Shown here piece by piece: positions 43,974 to 56,284 of a stretch of 64,000 nucleotides of DNA. Source of the stretch: Cryptomeria japonica (lineage: Eukaryota; Streptophyta; Pinopsida; Cupressales; Cupressaceae); contig NC_081405.1 of the NCBI RefSeq assembly GCF_030272615.1, positions 604,732,177-604,796,176 on the forward strand. Reading direction: 5' to 3'. Made by a program: the position numbers and the translations under genes. A model generated the notes under the pieces. That model saw only the letters and a list, made by a program, of their open reading frames with translations. It was not told the DNA's origin and made no database searches. Numbering within the stretch: position 1 is the stretch's first letter; each line of letters opens with the position of its first letter.

Positions 43974-46900
43974 TTGGCGACTCATACAGGTGATGATTCC
44001 TGGTTAATTGACTCAGGTGCATCTTTTCATATAGCTGCCAATAGAGTTTTCTTTTTTGAATATGAAGAATTTAATGGAGGTAAGGTGTACTTGGGTGATG
44101 ATTCACATTTAGATATTGTTGGTCGAGGTACAACTAGAATCAAGTTTAGAATAAAAAGGATTAATGGTGTGCTGCATATCCTTGGGTTAAAATGAAATCT
44201 ATTATCAGTGAGTAAACTGATAGATGCGGGTGTGTAGGTAGTCGTTCATGAAGTAGGATGTAAGATGATTAAGGGTGCTATGATAATTGTTAAAGGTGTC
44301 AGGTTTGACACTTTGTATAAGCTAGATGCATACACTGTTGAGTGTAATAACACTTATATAAAAAGTAAATCCGTGGAAGATTTGAGGGTTTCACTTTCAG
44401 TAGATTGAAACGGCTTTTGGGTATCTAAGGGTGGTATTTCTTTTGAAGCAATGTTACTTGCAGAGAAGACTATGTTATGGCACCAGAGGCTTGGCCACAT
44501 TGAAGAAAAGGGTCTAAGGACCTTGAAAAATCAAAAAACCTTGTTGAAGGATTGAATGATTGTAATCTCGACTTTGATTTCTATGAGCATTACATTTATG
44601 GAAAATAAAACTGCATTTAGTTTTACTTGAGTTCTTATAAAACTTGTGGTGTTTTGGATCTTATTCATTCTGATGTGTTTGGTCCTGTAGATGTTCCTTC
44701 GATTGGAGTATCCACATATTATGTTTCATTTATTGAAGATTTTAGTATAAGGACATGGGTATATTTTCTAAAGGGTAAATCTAAAGTTTTCAGTCAATTT
44801 AAAGAATTTAAAGCAATGGTTGAGTTGTAGACTCAAAAGAAAAATAAATGTCTGAGGATTAGTAATGGTGGTGAATTTTTCTCTAATGATTTGATAGATT
44901 CTGTAAAGACTGTGGCATTAATAGACATAAGACAACTCCGCATTCTCCACAATAGAATGGAGTTGCAGAAAGAATGAACATGACACTGATGGAGAAGGCT
45001 AGGAGTATGTTGAGTAGTGTTGGTCTAGAACAAAAGTTTTGGGCTGAAGCTATTGCCACTGCTTGATACCTGATTAACAGGTCTCTTATATCAGCCCTTA
45101 TTGATAGAATGCCTATGGAAGCATGGTTGAGTCACAAGACTTCATTGAGACATCTTAGGGTTTTTGGTTGTGAGGCATATGGACATGTGCTAAAGGAGAA
45201 GTGAACAAAGTTGGAGAACAAGGCTGTGAAATGTATCTTCATCGGATATAGTTATGGTGTGAAAGGATACAAGCTTTGGGACCCTGTTGCACAAAAGTTA
45301 ATTCATAGTAGAAGTGTTATTTTTAGAGAAATTAAGTCTCCTTCTGTTACATTGAAGCCAAAAGATAATTAAGGAAGATGTGATTCAATTTCCTTCTACA
45401 CCTGAAAGAGTTGAATCTAGACCCCTAGATAGGCAAGAAGTTGAGGAGAGCTCGTCTATCTCTGAATCTTCAGAAGAGGAGGAAAAACCTCCAACTCAGC
45501 TTGTTCAAAGGTCTAAAAGACATAGAAAACCACCTGAAAGGTATTCACTTGATGATTGGAGATGTATTTTTTCTTTGAATACTAATATGGATGAATTGAA
45601 ATCTATAGAAGAGGAATTAGGTATGAATGATGCAGGATCTTGGAAGATTGCTATGGAAGAAGAAATGTCAGCTTTGAAAAAGAATGATACATGGGATCTT
45701 GTACCATTTCTTGAAGGACGAAATCCTGTTGGTTACAAATGGGTGTTCAAGAAAAAGATTGGTTAAGATGGAAGCATTGAGAAGTATAAAGAAAGGTTGG
45801 TTGCAAAAGGTTACTCTCAGGTTGAGGGTGTTGATTATGGTGAGATATTTTCTCCTGTTGCCAAAATGAAATCTATTAGATTTTTTCTTTCTATTGCTAC
45901 TGCTTATGACCTAGAGGTTGAGCAAATGGATGTGAAAACTTCTTTCCTTCATGGTGATTTGGAGGAGGATGTTTATATGACACAGTTGGAGCACTATGTG
46001 GTGAAAGGTAAAAGTAATTTGGTCTATAAATTAAAGAAATCTTTGTATGGCCTTAAATAGAGTCCTAGGATGTGGTACCAAAAATTTGATACATATATGT
46101 TGAGTTTGAGATTTGAGCATTCTAAATAAGATCACTATGTTTATTATAAATCTGATGGTGATCATTTCCTATACATTGCATTGTATGTTGATGATATGTT
46201 ATTCATTAGTAAAGGGAAAGGTATGATTTCAGAACTAAAGTCTTAGTTCGTTGCTAAATTTGAAATGAAAGATCTTGGTGTAGAGAAATATGTTATTGGG
46301 ATGGAAATTAGAAGAGATAGAGTGAACAAAAATATATGGATAGTAAGTATGTGAATCAGTGTTATAGAGGTTCAACATGCGGGATTGTAAACCATTTTGT
46401 GTTCCTTTTACAATTGGAATGAAACTATCTGCTGCAGATTGTCCTACATCCCCATCAAAGATGGAAGATATGAGTAGAGTGCCTTACCAAAGTGTAGTTG
46501 GAACTTTGATGTATGCTATGGTCTGTACTAGACTAGACATTACCCAAGCAATGAGAGTTTTATTCAGATATACGTCTAATCCTGGTAGAGTTCATTGGGA
46601 TGCAGTAAAAAGAGTCTTCAGATATTCAAAGTGTACCCCAAATTATTCTTTGTTTTATCATGGTAATTTAGTTGGAGATGTGATTTCCCTTGATATTCAT
46701 GGTTATGTGGATTTAGACTGGGCAGGTGATATTGATAGAAGAAGATCCACCAGTGCTTATGTGTTAACTTTATTTGGTGGTGCAATTAGTTGGATGAGTA
46801 ATCAATAGGCTATGGTTTCTTTGTCCACTAATGAAGAAGAGTATATGACAACTACTCATTCTTGTAAATAAGCCATTTGGCTTAAGAGACCGTGTTTAGA

Positions 46901-47018
46901 CATTGGAATAAAACAAGGAGCCATGACACTTTATTGTGATAGTCAAAGTGCGATCTGCCTAGGTAAGAACCCGACATTTCATGCTTGGACCAAACACATT
47001 GATGTTTAGTATCATTTT
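43974..47018 (+). pseudogene. D pol, main part
   Basis: Protease D-S-G-A-S-F-H at about 44011, unaltered at the active site. Pre-integrase W-H-Q-R-L-G-H at about 44479. Integrase core H-S-D-V-F-G-P at about 44665. RT 45640-46370 with V-E-Q-M-D-V-K-T-S-F-L-H-G and Y-V-D-D-M. RNase H from 46700 (D-L-D-W-A-G-D), up to the break in H-A-W-T-K-H-I-D-V at 47018. More than ten stops and several frameshifts. The end of the frame is at 53036-53187. Confidence 0.85.
47014..47018 (+). repeat. Target duplication left of copia F
   Basis: ATTTT, identical to 53036-53040. Confidence 0.75.
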
Positions 47019-48255
47019 TATTAGATAGATCTGATACCAGGAGAAAACTAAGAGGGGGGGGGGGGGTGAATCAGTTTTCTATCAGTAATCAAAACTATTG
47101 CAGATTATACCCTTTATATCGGAGCACAAGGAAACCAACACAATGAAAGATAAAAGATGAAAGTACAATACACAACACCAATATTTTGATATGGAAAACC
47201 TGGTAAAGGGAAAAAACCACGGTGGGAAAGCCTACCCACAATACGATAATACTTCTGCAGTAGTATGTGAAATAATTATAATGGGGATTGCACTTGCAAT
47301 CAGGCCAACAACCTAGAGCTCACTGCTCATCACAAAAGAGAAGTCTCACTGACTTACAAAAGCATCGGACTACAATCCAGAAACAATGAACTGTGAAAGT
47401 AGCATCTCCTAATTCTTGATACAGTTCCAGTTAAGCACAAATGTCTACCCTGCAACACCACAACCTTTTGTTGAATGATATAACAATATTTTCACATAAA
47501 CCTTCCTCTGATAATGCAAACATAACCATCGATCCCATACCATACCATCAATCCCCAAAAACATATACAATTACATGAATAAGTCACCTATAAATACAAA
47601 TCATCAACCTTATTGATAAGGTCGACTACACCCTAAACCCATTAACCCATAATTACAAAAATTTAATCACACGATATCACCATACCAATATTATGATTTA
47701 CATTACACAACATGGATCTAAAACAAATTCCCAAACAATTATATCCTCTAAAAATCACGCTAAGACCAATCACCAACACGTTTCACCAACTGATAGAAAC
47801 CCTCAGTGCAATAACACATAAATTCTAACTGAATCCAAATAGGGCCACCATAAAAGCACTCTAGCCAATGATAAGTCACCAAAAAATTAGGAAACAATCA
47901 AGAAGCACCTTCAACATGTTTGAAACTGTTTCCGTAAGCCGGTCCAAAATTATCTAACCAAATCATCAAATATTGCTAATCGGTACCAGGAATACCAACC
48001 GGGAACATAAGCGATAGCTACCGAAGCACCAAATCATGAACCAACAAAATGTGGCAAGAATATTACCATCCTGAATAAGCATCCAAAAACCAAAACCAGA
48101 GATTTGATCATACTGGATCAAAATCGTAGCCAAAACCAAGATAAACACCAAGTCTAACTGGGATAGATCCAACCGGGATAGTAGAACCATATCCAACTAG
48201 GATACAATGTTGACATCGATGACAACACTTAACCAAATTTAGCATATTGCCAACA
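47019..48255 (-). repeat. F 3' LTR
   Basis: 1237 bp. The outer end starts TATTAGATAG on the plus strand (TG changed to TA), the inner end is GCCAACA, followed by the polypurine tract (plus strand ATCTACCCCTTTGGC). Has a 13-base G run at 47054-47066. Confidence 0.85.
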
Positions 48256-48579
48256 ATCTACCCCTTTGGCATTGATGACAACACTGAATGTGAAAAAAAT
48301 CCAAGTGCCAAGGAATGCCAACAGTCTCCCAAAGAAGATTGATCTAAAGTATATCTTCCCCGAAGATAAATATGAATATTGTCTTCTCCAAAGATTAAAT
48401 ATGAATACCAAACCAAAAAGAAAAACTAAACCAAATGGATGACTACTCCCTCTGAGAAACAACATCATCTCATCAACTCGGATAAAAAAGTATGTCTAAT
48501 AGGCTCACCGGATTAATGCATTCCTGCATCTCTAAGTCTCTTCCAGAGGGGTGGTAACCCCCAATTGATCTCTGAGATA

Positions 48580-51500
48580 TTAAAAAGTATCTTTAGACAC
48601 TGGTTTTGTTAGAATATCTTCAATCTGCTCCTTAGTAGGCACATAAACCAATCCGACTTCCTTTTCTTCAACCTTTTCTTTCAAGAAATTATACCTTATA
48701 GAAATGTGTTTTGATTTGGAATGAAATACCCGATTTTTTGACATATTAATAGCAGTAGTATCATCATAGTTAATAAAAATAGGCTCATCATAACTTACCC
48801 TTATATCTTTCAACATCTGTTTCATCCATAATATCGGAGTACAGTTAGTTGCAACAACTACATATTCCGCTTCAGTAGTAGATAATAAAGTACATGATTG
48901 TTTCTTGCTAAGCCATGAAACCAACTTATTTCCAAGAAAGAATGCATCGCTTGTAGTGCTCTCCCGACCATCCACATATCCTGCCCAATCAGTGTCTGTA
49001 TATGCACATATTATGAAATTATCATCTTTTGGATACCATAACTCATAGTCTGTTGTACCTGATATCTGAATATCCTCTTAACAACAATATCATGAGTTTC
49101 TCTAGGATCTGACTGAAATCTAGAGGCAATATAAACAACATTCATTATATCATGTCTAGTCTAAGTTAAGTACAACAATCCACCAATCATTGATTTGTAT
49201 ATGCTTGGATTAATTCTAGGAGATTCACCATCCTTTGACAATTTGCAATTGGTTATCATAGGAGTACTGATAGGTTTAGAGTTCTCAAGTCCAAATTTCT
49301 TAAGTGATTCCTTCACATACTTAGTTTGACAAATGAAAATACCTTTATTAGTTTGAGTGATCTACAAACCTAACAAAAATTTCATCTCACCAATCATAGA
49401 CATTTCAAATTCATTCTTCATATCATTAACAAATTTCATGCATAAACTTTCTTCTCCACCAAAAATGATATCATCCTCAAAGACTTCAATGATCAATATG
49501 TCATCATGTTCAATCTTATAATATAGATTACTATCAACATTACCTTTACTAAAACTGAGCTTTGAAAGATGTTTATCTAATCTAGCATACCATGCTCTAG
49601 GGGCTTGTTTCAAACCATATAAAGCTTTCTTCAATCTACAAACCATGTCCTTGTCCTCTGATAAAGAAAATCCATCAGGTTTATCAATGTAGAATTCCTC
49701 TTCAAGATCTCCATCCAGAAATGCACATTTGACATCCATCTGATATTCCTTGTAGTTCTTGTGTGCAACATAGGCAAGAAATAGTCTTACCACTTCAATT
49801 CTTGCAACCAGAGCATAAGTCTAATCATAATCAACTCCTTCTTCCCATGAATAACCTTTGCAAACCAATCTAGCTTTATTTCTCACAACTTGACCTTCCT
49901 CATTTAATTTATTTCTGAAAACCCATTTAGTTCCAATAATATTCTTATCTTTAGGTCTAGGAACTAATTCCCATGTCTTATTCTTTTCTATCTGATCTAA
50001 TTCCTCTTCCATTTCTTTCATCCAATTTTTATCTTTACTTGCTTCAATAAAAGATACTGATTCAATGTGAGAAATTAAAAATACCTCTTCAGTAGCTAAC
50101 CTTCTTCTAGTCATCACACCTTTCCTTTTATCTCCAATGATATGATCTTTAGAATGATTTAGTTTTACATACCTGGGAGTCTTTGAATTTTCTTGATTTA
50201 CTGACTTGTTCTGCTGTTCAACAGTCACTATTGAATTTTCTGATGTTGCCAGAGTCACTGGATCAATGCTCTGAACAAATTCTTGCACAATTGGTTCTGG
50301 TCTGACAAATTCATCTTCCGATCCATAGTCATATGATCTGATCTGATTATTGCCCTTCTCATCCACCTTAACATTTATGCTCTCCATTATCCCATTTAAT
50401 CTTTTTTATAACATTTATATGCTTTTCTCTTAGTAGAATAACCTAAAAAATATTCCTTCATCACTTCTAGGATCAATTTTTCCTAATGCAACATCTCTTC
50501 TGATATAGCATTTACTTCCAAAAATTATAAAATATTTGATAGTAGGAGCATGACCAAACCACAATTCATAAGGAGTCTTACCGGTATCACCTTTTATGTG
50601 TACTCTTTTGAAAGTGTATACAATGGTATTGACAACTTCTCTCCAATAGATATTAGGAAATTTAGCTTCAATCATCATTGTCCTTACAACATTCAATATG
50701 GTTCTATTATTTCTTTCTACTAATCCAAACTGCTGTGGGGTTCTAGGTGTAGAAAGTTGTCTTCTGATTCCATGCTTCTCACAAAAGTTGTTGAACTCAT
50801 CGGATGTAAACTCATCGTCTTGATCTGATCTTAAATATTTTATCTTCAATCCTATTTCCATCTCAACCATAGATTTGAAAATTTTGAATTTCTTAAGAGC
50901 TTCAGATTTTTTATTTCAAAAATGCAACCCACATCATTCTAGAATAGTCATCAATAAGTAACATAAAATATCTAGCACCTTGGAAACTTTTAGTCCTTGC
51001 CGGTCTAGACATATCAATATAAATAAGATCAAGAATTTCATTAGATTTATCATGTATGCTTCTGAAAGAAGTTCTAATTTTCTTACCCATTTGACATTCT
51101 CTACATACCGGATTGTGAGGTTTAACAATCCTGGGCAAATATCTGACAGCTTGTGTTGGATTGATCTTGACTATGCAATCAAAATTTACATGACACATCC
51201 TCTTATGCCATAACGAACTTTCATCATCCTAAGCAATAAAGCAAGCCTTCTCACCGAAGTTTAGATGAAATATGTTTCCTTTGGTCTAAGTTTCAGATGC
51301 AATCTCCAATCTAGATCTATTGATAATATTGCATTTACCATCCTTAAATTGCAAATGAAATCCTCTATCCACCATATGACCTACACTTAAAATATTATGC
51401 TTTAAGCGTTCAACATAATAAACATTATTAGTATTAGTCTTACCATCCAAGGATATTGTTCCTTTGCCTTTGATCCTACATGCCTTGTTGTTCCAAATCT

Positions 51501-51830
51501 GACTAGTCTGCCATCAAATTATTTCAGAGTTAATAACTTCCTCTTGTGACCAGTCATGTGATGTGAGAATCCACTGTCTATAACCCATTCATCCTTTTCT
51601 TCAATTTTAGCAGCTAAAGCCTTCTCCTCAGTAAGAGTAGCTTCAATGATAGATTCAAGAGAATCATCCTTTATAGCAATAAAGACCCAATATTTATTGG
51701 AGCTTCCATTATTGGATCCACTTATAGGTTCATCATCATCATTATCATCATCATCATCATCAGTAATAGCAAGATCATCATCACCAACATAATAACATGA
51801 TTTATCCTTATTTCTTCTAAATATAAGTCT
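48580..51830 (-). pseudogene. F pol with gag tail
   Basis: The frame starts right after the primer site in the gag tail (R-R-N-K-D-K-S-C-Y-Y, the same segment that follows the knuckle in B). Protease D-S-G-F-S-H-H-M near 51565. Integrase 51198-50430 with C-R-E-C-Q-M-G-K, D-D-Y-S-R-M-M-W and P-Q-Q-F-G-L-V-E-R-N. RT 50387-49362 with [12 protein letters not shown] and F-E-D-D-I-I-F (the V of F-V-D-D changed to E). RNase H 48975-48580. Several frameshifts and stops, among them 51519, 50911 and 49821. Confidence 0.85.
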
Positions 51831-51842
51831 GCTCTGATACCA
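51831..51842 (-). other. Primer binding site of F (tRNA-iMet)
   Basis: The minus strand reads TGGTATCAGAGC, directly followed by A-G-A-C and the gag tail. Confidence 0.9.
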
Positions 51843-51844
51843 AT

Positions 51845-53035
51845 TGTTACACATATCTGATACTGGGAGAAAAATGAGAGGGGGGGGATCAATCATTTTT
51901 CTATAAGTAATCAAAACTATTGCAGATTATAACCTTTACACTGGAGCACAAGGAAACCAACACAATGAAAGAAAAAATATGAAAGCAAAATACACACACC
52001 ACCAATATTTTGACATTGAAAACTCGATAAAATAAAAAACCATGGTGGGAAACCCTACCCACAATCATATAATACTTCTACAACAGTATGTGAAATAATT
52101 ACAATGAGGATTACACTTAAATCAGACCAACAACCTAGATCTCACTACTCATCACAAAATAGAAGTCTCATTGACTTACAAAAGCATCAGACTACAATCT
52201 AGAAAGAATGAACTGTGAAAGTAGCATCTCCTAATGCTTGATACAATTTTGGTTAAGCACATATGTCTTCCCTGCAACACCAAAATCTTTCACTGAATGA
52301 TATAACAATGTTTGCATATAAACCTTCCTCTGATAATGCAAACATAACCATCGATCCCAGAAACCATATACAATTACATGAATAAGTCACCTATAAATAC
52401 AAATCATCAACCTTATTGATAAGGTCGGCTAAACCCTAAACCCATAATTACAAAATTACATCACACGATATCACTGAACCAATATTATGATTTACATTAC
52501 ATATCATGGACCTAAAACAAATTCCCAAACAATTATATTTGTCGGAAATCATGCTAAGACAAATCACCAACACGTTTCGCCAACCGGTAGAAACCCTCAG
52601 TGCAATAACACAGAAAGTCTAACCGGATCCAAATAGGACCACCATAACAACATGCTAGCCAATGCAAAGTCACCAAACAGTTAGGACACAATCAAGAAGC
52701 ACCTTCAACATGCTTGAAATCATTTCCATAAGCTAGACTAAAATGATCTAACCAAATCATCAAATATCGTTAACTGATAAAGCTAACCGGTACCACGAAT
52801 ACCAACCGGGAACATAAGCGATAGCTACCATAGCACCAAATCATGAACCAATAGAATGTGGCAAGCATATAACCATCCTGAATGAGCATCCAAAAACTGA
52901 AACCAGGGATCTGATCATATCGGATCAAAATCGTAGCCAAAACCAAGTCTAACCGAGATAGTAGAACCATATCCAACAAGGATATAGTGTTGACATCAAT
53001 GACAATACTTAACCAAATCCAGCATATTGCCAACA
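51845..53035 (-). repeat. F 5' LTR
   Basis: 1191 bp, TGTTACAC to GCCAACA, paired with 47019-48255. Confidence 0.88.
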
Positions 53036-53187
53036 ATTTTGTCAGAGATATGGTCGAAGATGGCAGGGTGAAGCTGGTTAAGGTAGAAACTTTGATGAAT
53101 GTTGTAGATGCTTTAACTAAGGTTGTGAGCACAAAGAAGTTCAGATGGTGTTCGGAGTCTATGGGCCTCATGGCCCCTAGCAATTAA
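53036..53187 (+). pseudogene. D pol, end of RNase H
   Basis: Continues the frame broken at 47018: F-V-R-D-M-V-E-D-G, then D-A-L-T-K-V-V, the usual C-terminal copia RNase H phrase, ending at TAA 53185-53187. The first five bases are the F target duplication. Confidence 0.85.
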
Positions 53188-53242
53188 TTTATTGTGATGA
53201 TACTCCCTTTTCTCTTGCAAGGTGTTCGACAAGTGGGAGATT

Positions 53243-53772
53243 TGTTGGGAAAATGGTCTCTCAACCTTGCATTTACATAAGGTTAATATTTATAGTAAGT
53301 TTTCATTTGGGCATGAAATGGTGAGAAATTATGGCCAAAGCTTTTGGTTGGCTAGATAAGTATTTCGGTAAATTTAAGTCGCAAGATCACAACTAGTTAA
53401 GGTTGGCTACACCTTATTGGGTGATTTTAGCTCATGGTTTTGTAATACCATTTGACGGTGTCATGTATTGTCTCTCCTTTATATGAGGTGTGTGAGATAT
53501 AGGTTGTGTGTAAGAGTATTATAGCTATTGAGTTACCACTGAGTCTTTGATTAGTGGTACTCTGACAAAGATCTTGCTTTGTGAGTATATTGTAATCTAT
53601 TTTGATTCATATATTGGGCGGCTTTTGGAGTGTGGGGTTTTTCTCTTGAAAGGGTTTTCCCCATGTAAATCATTGTGTTATGGTTTGAATGTTATTATAT
53701 CTATTTCTATTTTCTGTGACTATTGTGAGGATCTATAAAGTTTCTGCATTACCCTCCTCTCAAGGTTAGTAT
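53243..53772 (+). repeat. D 3' LTR, first part
   Basis: Starts TGTTGGGA after a purine-rich tract (AAGTGGGAGA, 53231-53240). Interrupted by copia E, with the target AGTAT at 53768-53772. The remaining 32 bases are at 61240-61271 and fit the end of the 5' LTR. Confidence 0.85.
53768..53772 (+). repeat. Target duplication left of copia E
   Basis: AGTAT, identical to 61235-61239; the unbroken sequence is in the D 5' LTR at about 43008. Confidence 0.85.
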
Positions 53773-55317
53773 TGTTAGCATTTGGCATTATAACAGACAA
53801 TGGGAGATTGTTGGCATTTCAATAAGGATATTGAGAAGGTTGTTGATGATTATGGATATAAATTATTAAGGATCTTTACTGTCTTGATATTATTATTTTT
53901 TCATTGATGTCAAGAAATTGATTTTCTAATTCAGTATGATGTTGCCATATCTTGAGAAGTATGATTTAAAAAGTATAAAGATGTCGGTAAAAGACACAGA
54001 AAGAATATGATGAATAAGGGGATGAATAAGGTATTCAATGGGCAACTATTACCAAGTCAGACAATGATGAGATCATGATGTTTAGATTGTTTTAACATCA
54101 TACGTATGTTGTAAATTGTAAGGTTAATACTATACTATGTTACCGAGCAAAGAACCTAGTTGGTAAACCCTAAGGAACCTAGTCAGTAAACCCTAAGGTT
54201 ATCGCTATCGGTTAATGAAGGCAGAATGTCTACCGAGTGAAGTTTAGTATTCACCGAGTTATTACCGAGTTGTAACTGAGCTGTAATAGAATACATTAAA
54301 TGGTTACATGCATTATTTAATGAAGGAAGATGATGAGTTGGAACTGATTAGATGATTGGTATGCCATGCATGAAGTTTGTTAATGAATCTATGGCAAAGG
54401 AAAATCGGCATGAAGATCTACAACTCAGATTGAACAATAATACCCTAGCACAAGTTCCAAGAAATGTATGCAAGTTCCAAGGCAGGGTAAAACATTTTCA
54501 GATTGAAGGATACATTGAACCTGGTCAAAGTTTGAAGATTTGATGGCTATGTTTAATCATGGGAAATGTGATCAAGGAGATTAAGTGGTTGGTGAATTGT
54601 TTATCAATAGGGAACTATTGATAAACAATGTATGCAGGCAAATGTATGCACAGGGATGCTACATAGTGATTACCAAGCACAAAAGCTTGAAAACCTATTT
54701 GAATAACAGAGTATAGAAGCCCAACAGATGGACAAGATTATTTCTATGTCTAGATTGTATTGAGCAAATAAGAATCTGCTTCAGCATTTTAGATGTGAAG
54801 TTGCAGATAGATTTTTATTACTGTTATTTTGTGAAGTGACAAAAAATCTGTTAACCGAGTGGACTTAACAGTCTTATTTGTAAAACCCTCTAGCAAGGTG
54901 ACATTCTAATTGAGTGTTTGAAATCCTTTAACAAGGTCACTTCTAACAAAGTGAAGATCCTAACAGATCTAAGGGAAATCCCTTAATTGGGTCACATCTA
55001 GCAATGTGGTTTGTAATCTTTAACATGATTTGCTTTTAACCGAGCATACTCTAGAAGAGTATATTTCTTAGTGGGTCCGAAATCCCACAGTGGTTTTTCC
55101 CTATTTGGGTTTCCACATTAAATCTGGTGTTATGAGGTTTATGATGTTTATATGCTTTTGAGTTTGCATGTTTAGCAGTTTCGGTTATATTACTGAATTA
55201 TATGTTACCGAGGTTAAATTTGATGTTTTCATGGAAGATTAAGTTTTTATGATTCACCCCCCCCTCTCATCTTGTTGGCTATTGGATCTGTACTTACATT
55301 AAGTATTAGAACTATCA
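53773..55317 (+). repeat. E 5' LTR
   Basis: TGTTAGCA to ACTATCA. Contains repeated ACCGAG phrases, a series of CTAACAAGG-like phrases at about 54890-55030, CCCACAGTGGTTTTTCCC at about 55085 and a C-run at 55257-55264. A 63-codon frame (54352-54543) lies inside and has its partner in the other LTR; it is not a gene. Confidence 0.92.
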
Positions 55318-55319
55318 AT

Positions 55320-55331
55320 TGGTATCAGAGC
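55320..55331 (+). other. Primer binding site of E (tRNA-iMet)
   Basis: TGGTATCAGAGC, two bases after the LTR. Confidence 0.92.
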
Positions 55332-55381
55332 TTTGGACTTCGAAAGAAAAGTTTAAAGGTACTTGAGGCAAAGATCCGAAG

Positions 55382-56284
55382 ATGTATAAGAGGGATGCAC
55401 CGAAGCTGAACAAGTCAAGTTTCTCTACATGGCAGAAAAGGATGAAGCTGCACCTATCAGGAGTTGGAGAATATGCTATATATTATCTAGAGAATGATTT
55501 CATCACACCAAGCACCTATCCATGGACAATGGAAGAGATAAAGGCAAAGCAAGAACATATCCAAGCAATGATTGAAATAACATCTGCATTGACCGACTCA
55601 GAGTTTAATGATCTAGAAGGCTGCAATGATGCAAAGGCTATGTGGGATAAGTTCATATCAGTATATGGAGGAGATGAACATGTTCAAAGAGCAAAAGTAG
55701 ATAGTCTAAGAGGACAACTTGAATCTATGAGGATGAATGAAGGTGAGAACATAACTCAGTACAATACAAGACTAAAGGAGATTGTAAATCAAATCAAAGG
55801 AGCAGGTGGAACTATTGAAGAAAAGGATATAACAAGTAAGTTGTTCAGAACCCTTCTACCGGCTTATGCAATTCGAGTCTCTGCAATCAATGAATTGAGG
55901 TTTGTACCTAATATGCTAGTTTCTTTAGATGCTACTATTGATAAGCTACATGCATTTGAGTTCAGTAACTTTGATAACAGTGGATCTTCGATAAATAAAG
56001 TTGAATCAGCATTTAGTTCTTTTCATCTTGATGAATCTAATGATTACAATGAAAGAAAGTACAAGTACTCTAAAGGAGATCACAGTGGAGCAAGTGAAAT
56101 ATTTCGTAAGAACATGGAAGAAGTACACAAACTGTATGAGGAAATCAGAAAGTAGGAAGAGTTTGAAGCACTATTAGCCAGAAGGTTAGCGAGAGGCAAA
56201 GGTAAGTATAAAGGAAAATTACCTTTGAAATGTTTCAATTGTGATAAGATAGAACATATGGCTGATGAGGAATCCAATGATGAT
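55382..56284 (+). pseudogene. E gag
   Basis: Opens M-Y-K-R-D-A-P-K-L-N 50 bp after the primer site. Capsid landmarks W-Q-K-R-M-K-L-H and M-W-D-K-F-I-S-V-Y-G-G-D. 257 codons to a TAG at 56153 (probably CAG mutated), then E-E-F-E-A-L-L-A-R-R as in H and B. The knuckle begins C-F-N-C-D-K-I-E-H-M-A but passes directly into the acidic linker, so its last Cys and neighbours are deleted in frame. Confidence 0.85.

Larger units (their letters stand above)
47019..53035 (-). mobile_element. Ty1/copia element F, gag-less derivative
   Basis: 6017 bp on the minus strand inserted in the RNase H of D, with a perfect 5-bp duplication (ATTTT). Two LTRs, primer site and pol are present. Between the primer site (51831) and the end of gag almost everything is deleted, so the element has no capsid gene. 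Related to element B in LTR and pol. Confidence 0.9.

Noticed and set aside
54352..54543. 63-codon ORF repeated almost identically at 60270-60461
   Set aside because: Both copies lie inside the two LTRs of E. The likeness is explained by LTR duplication, and the frame has no recognisable domain.
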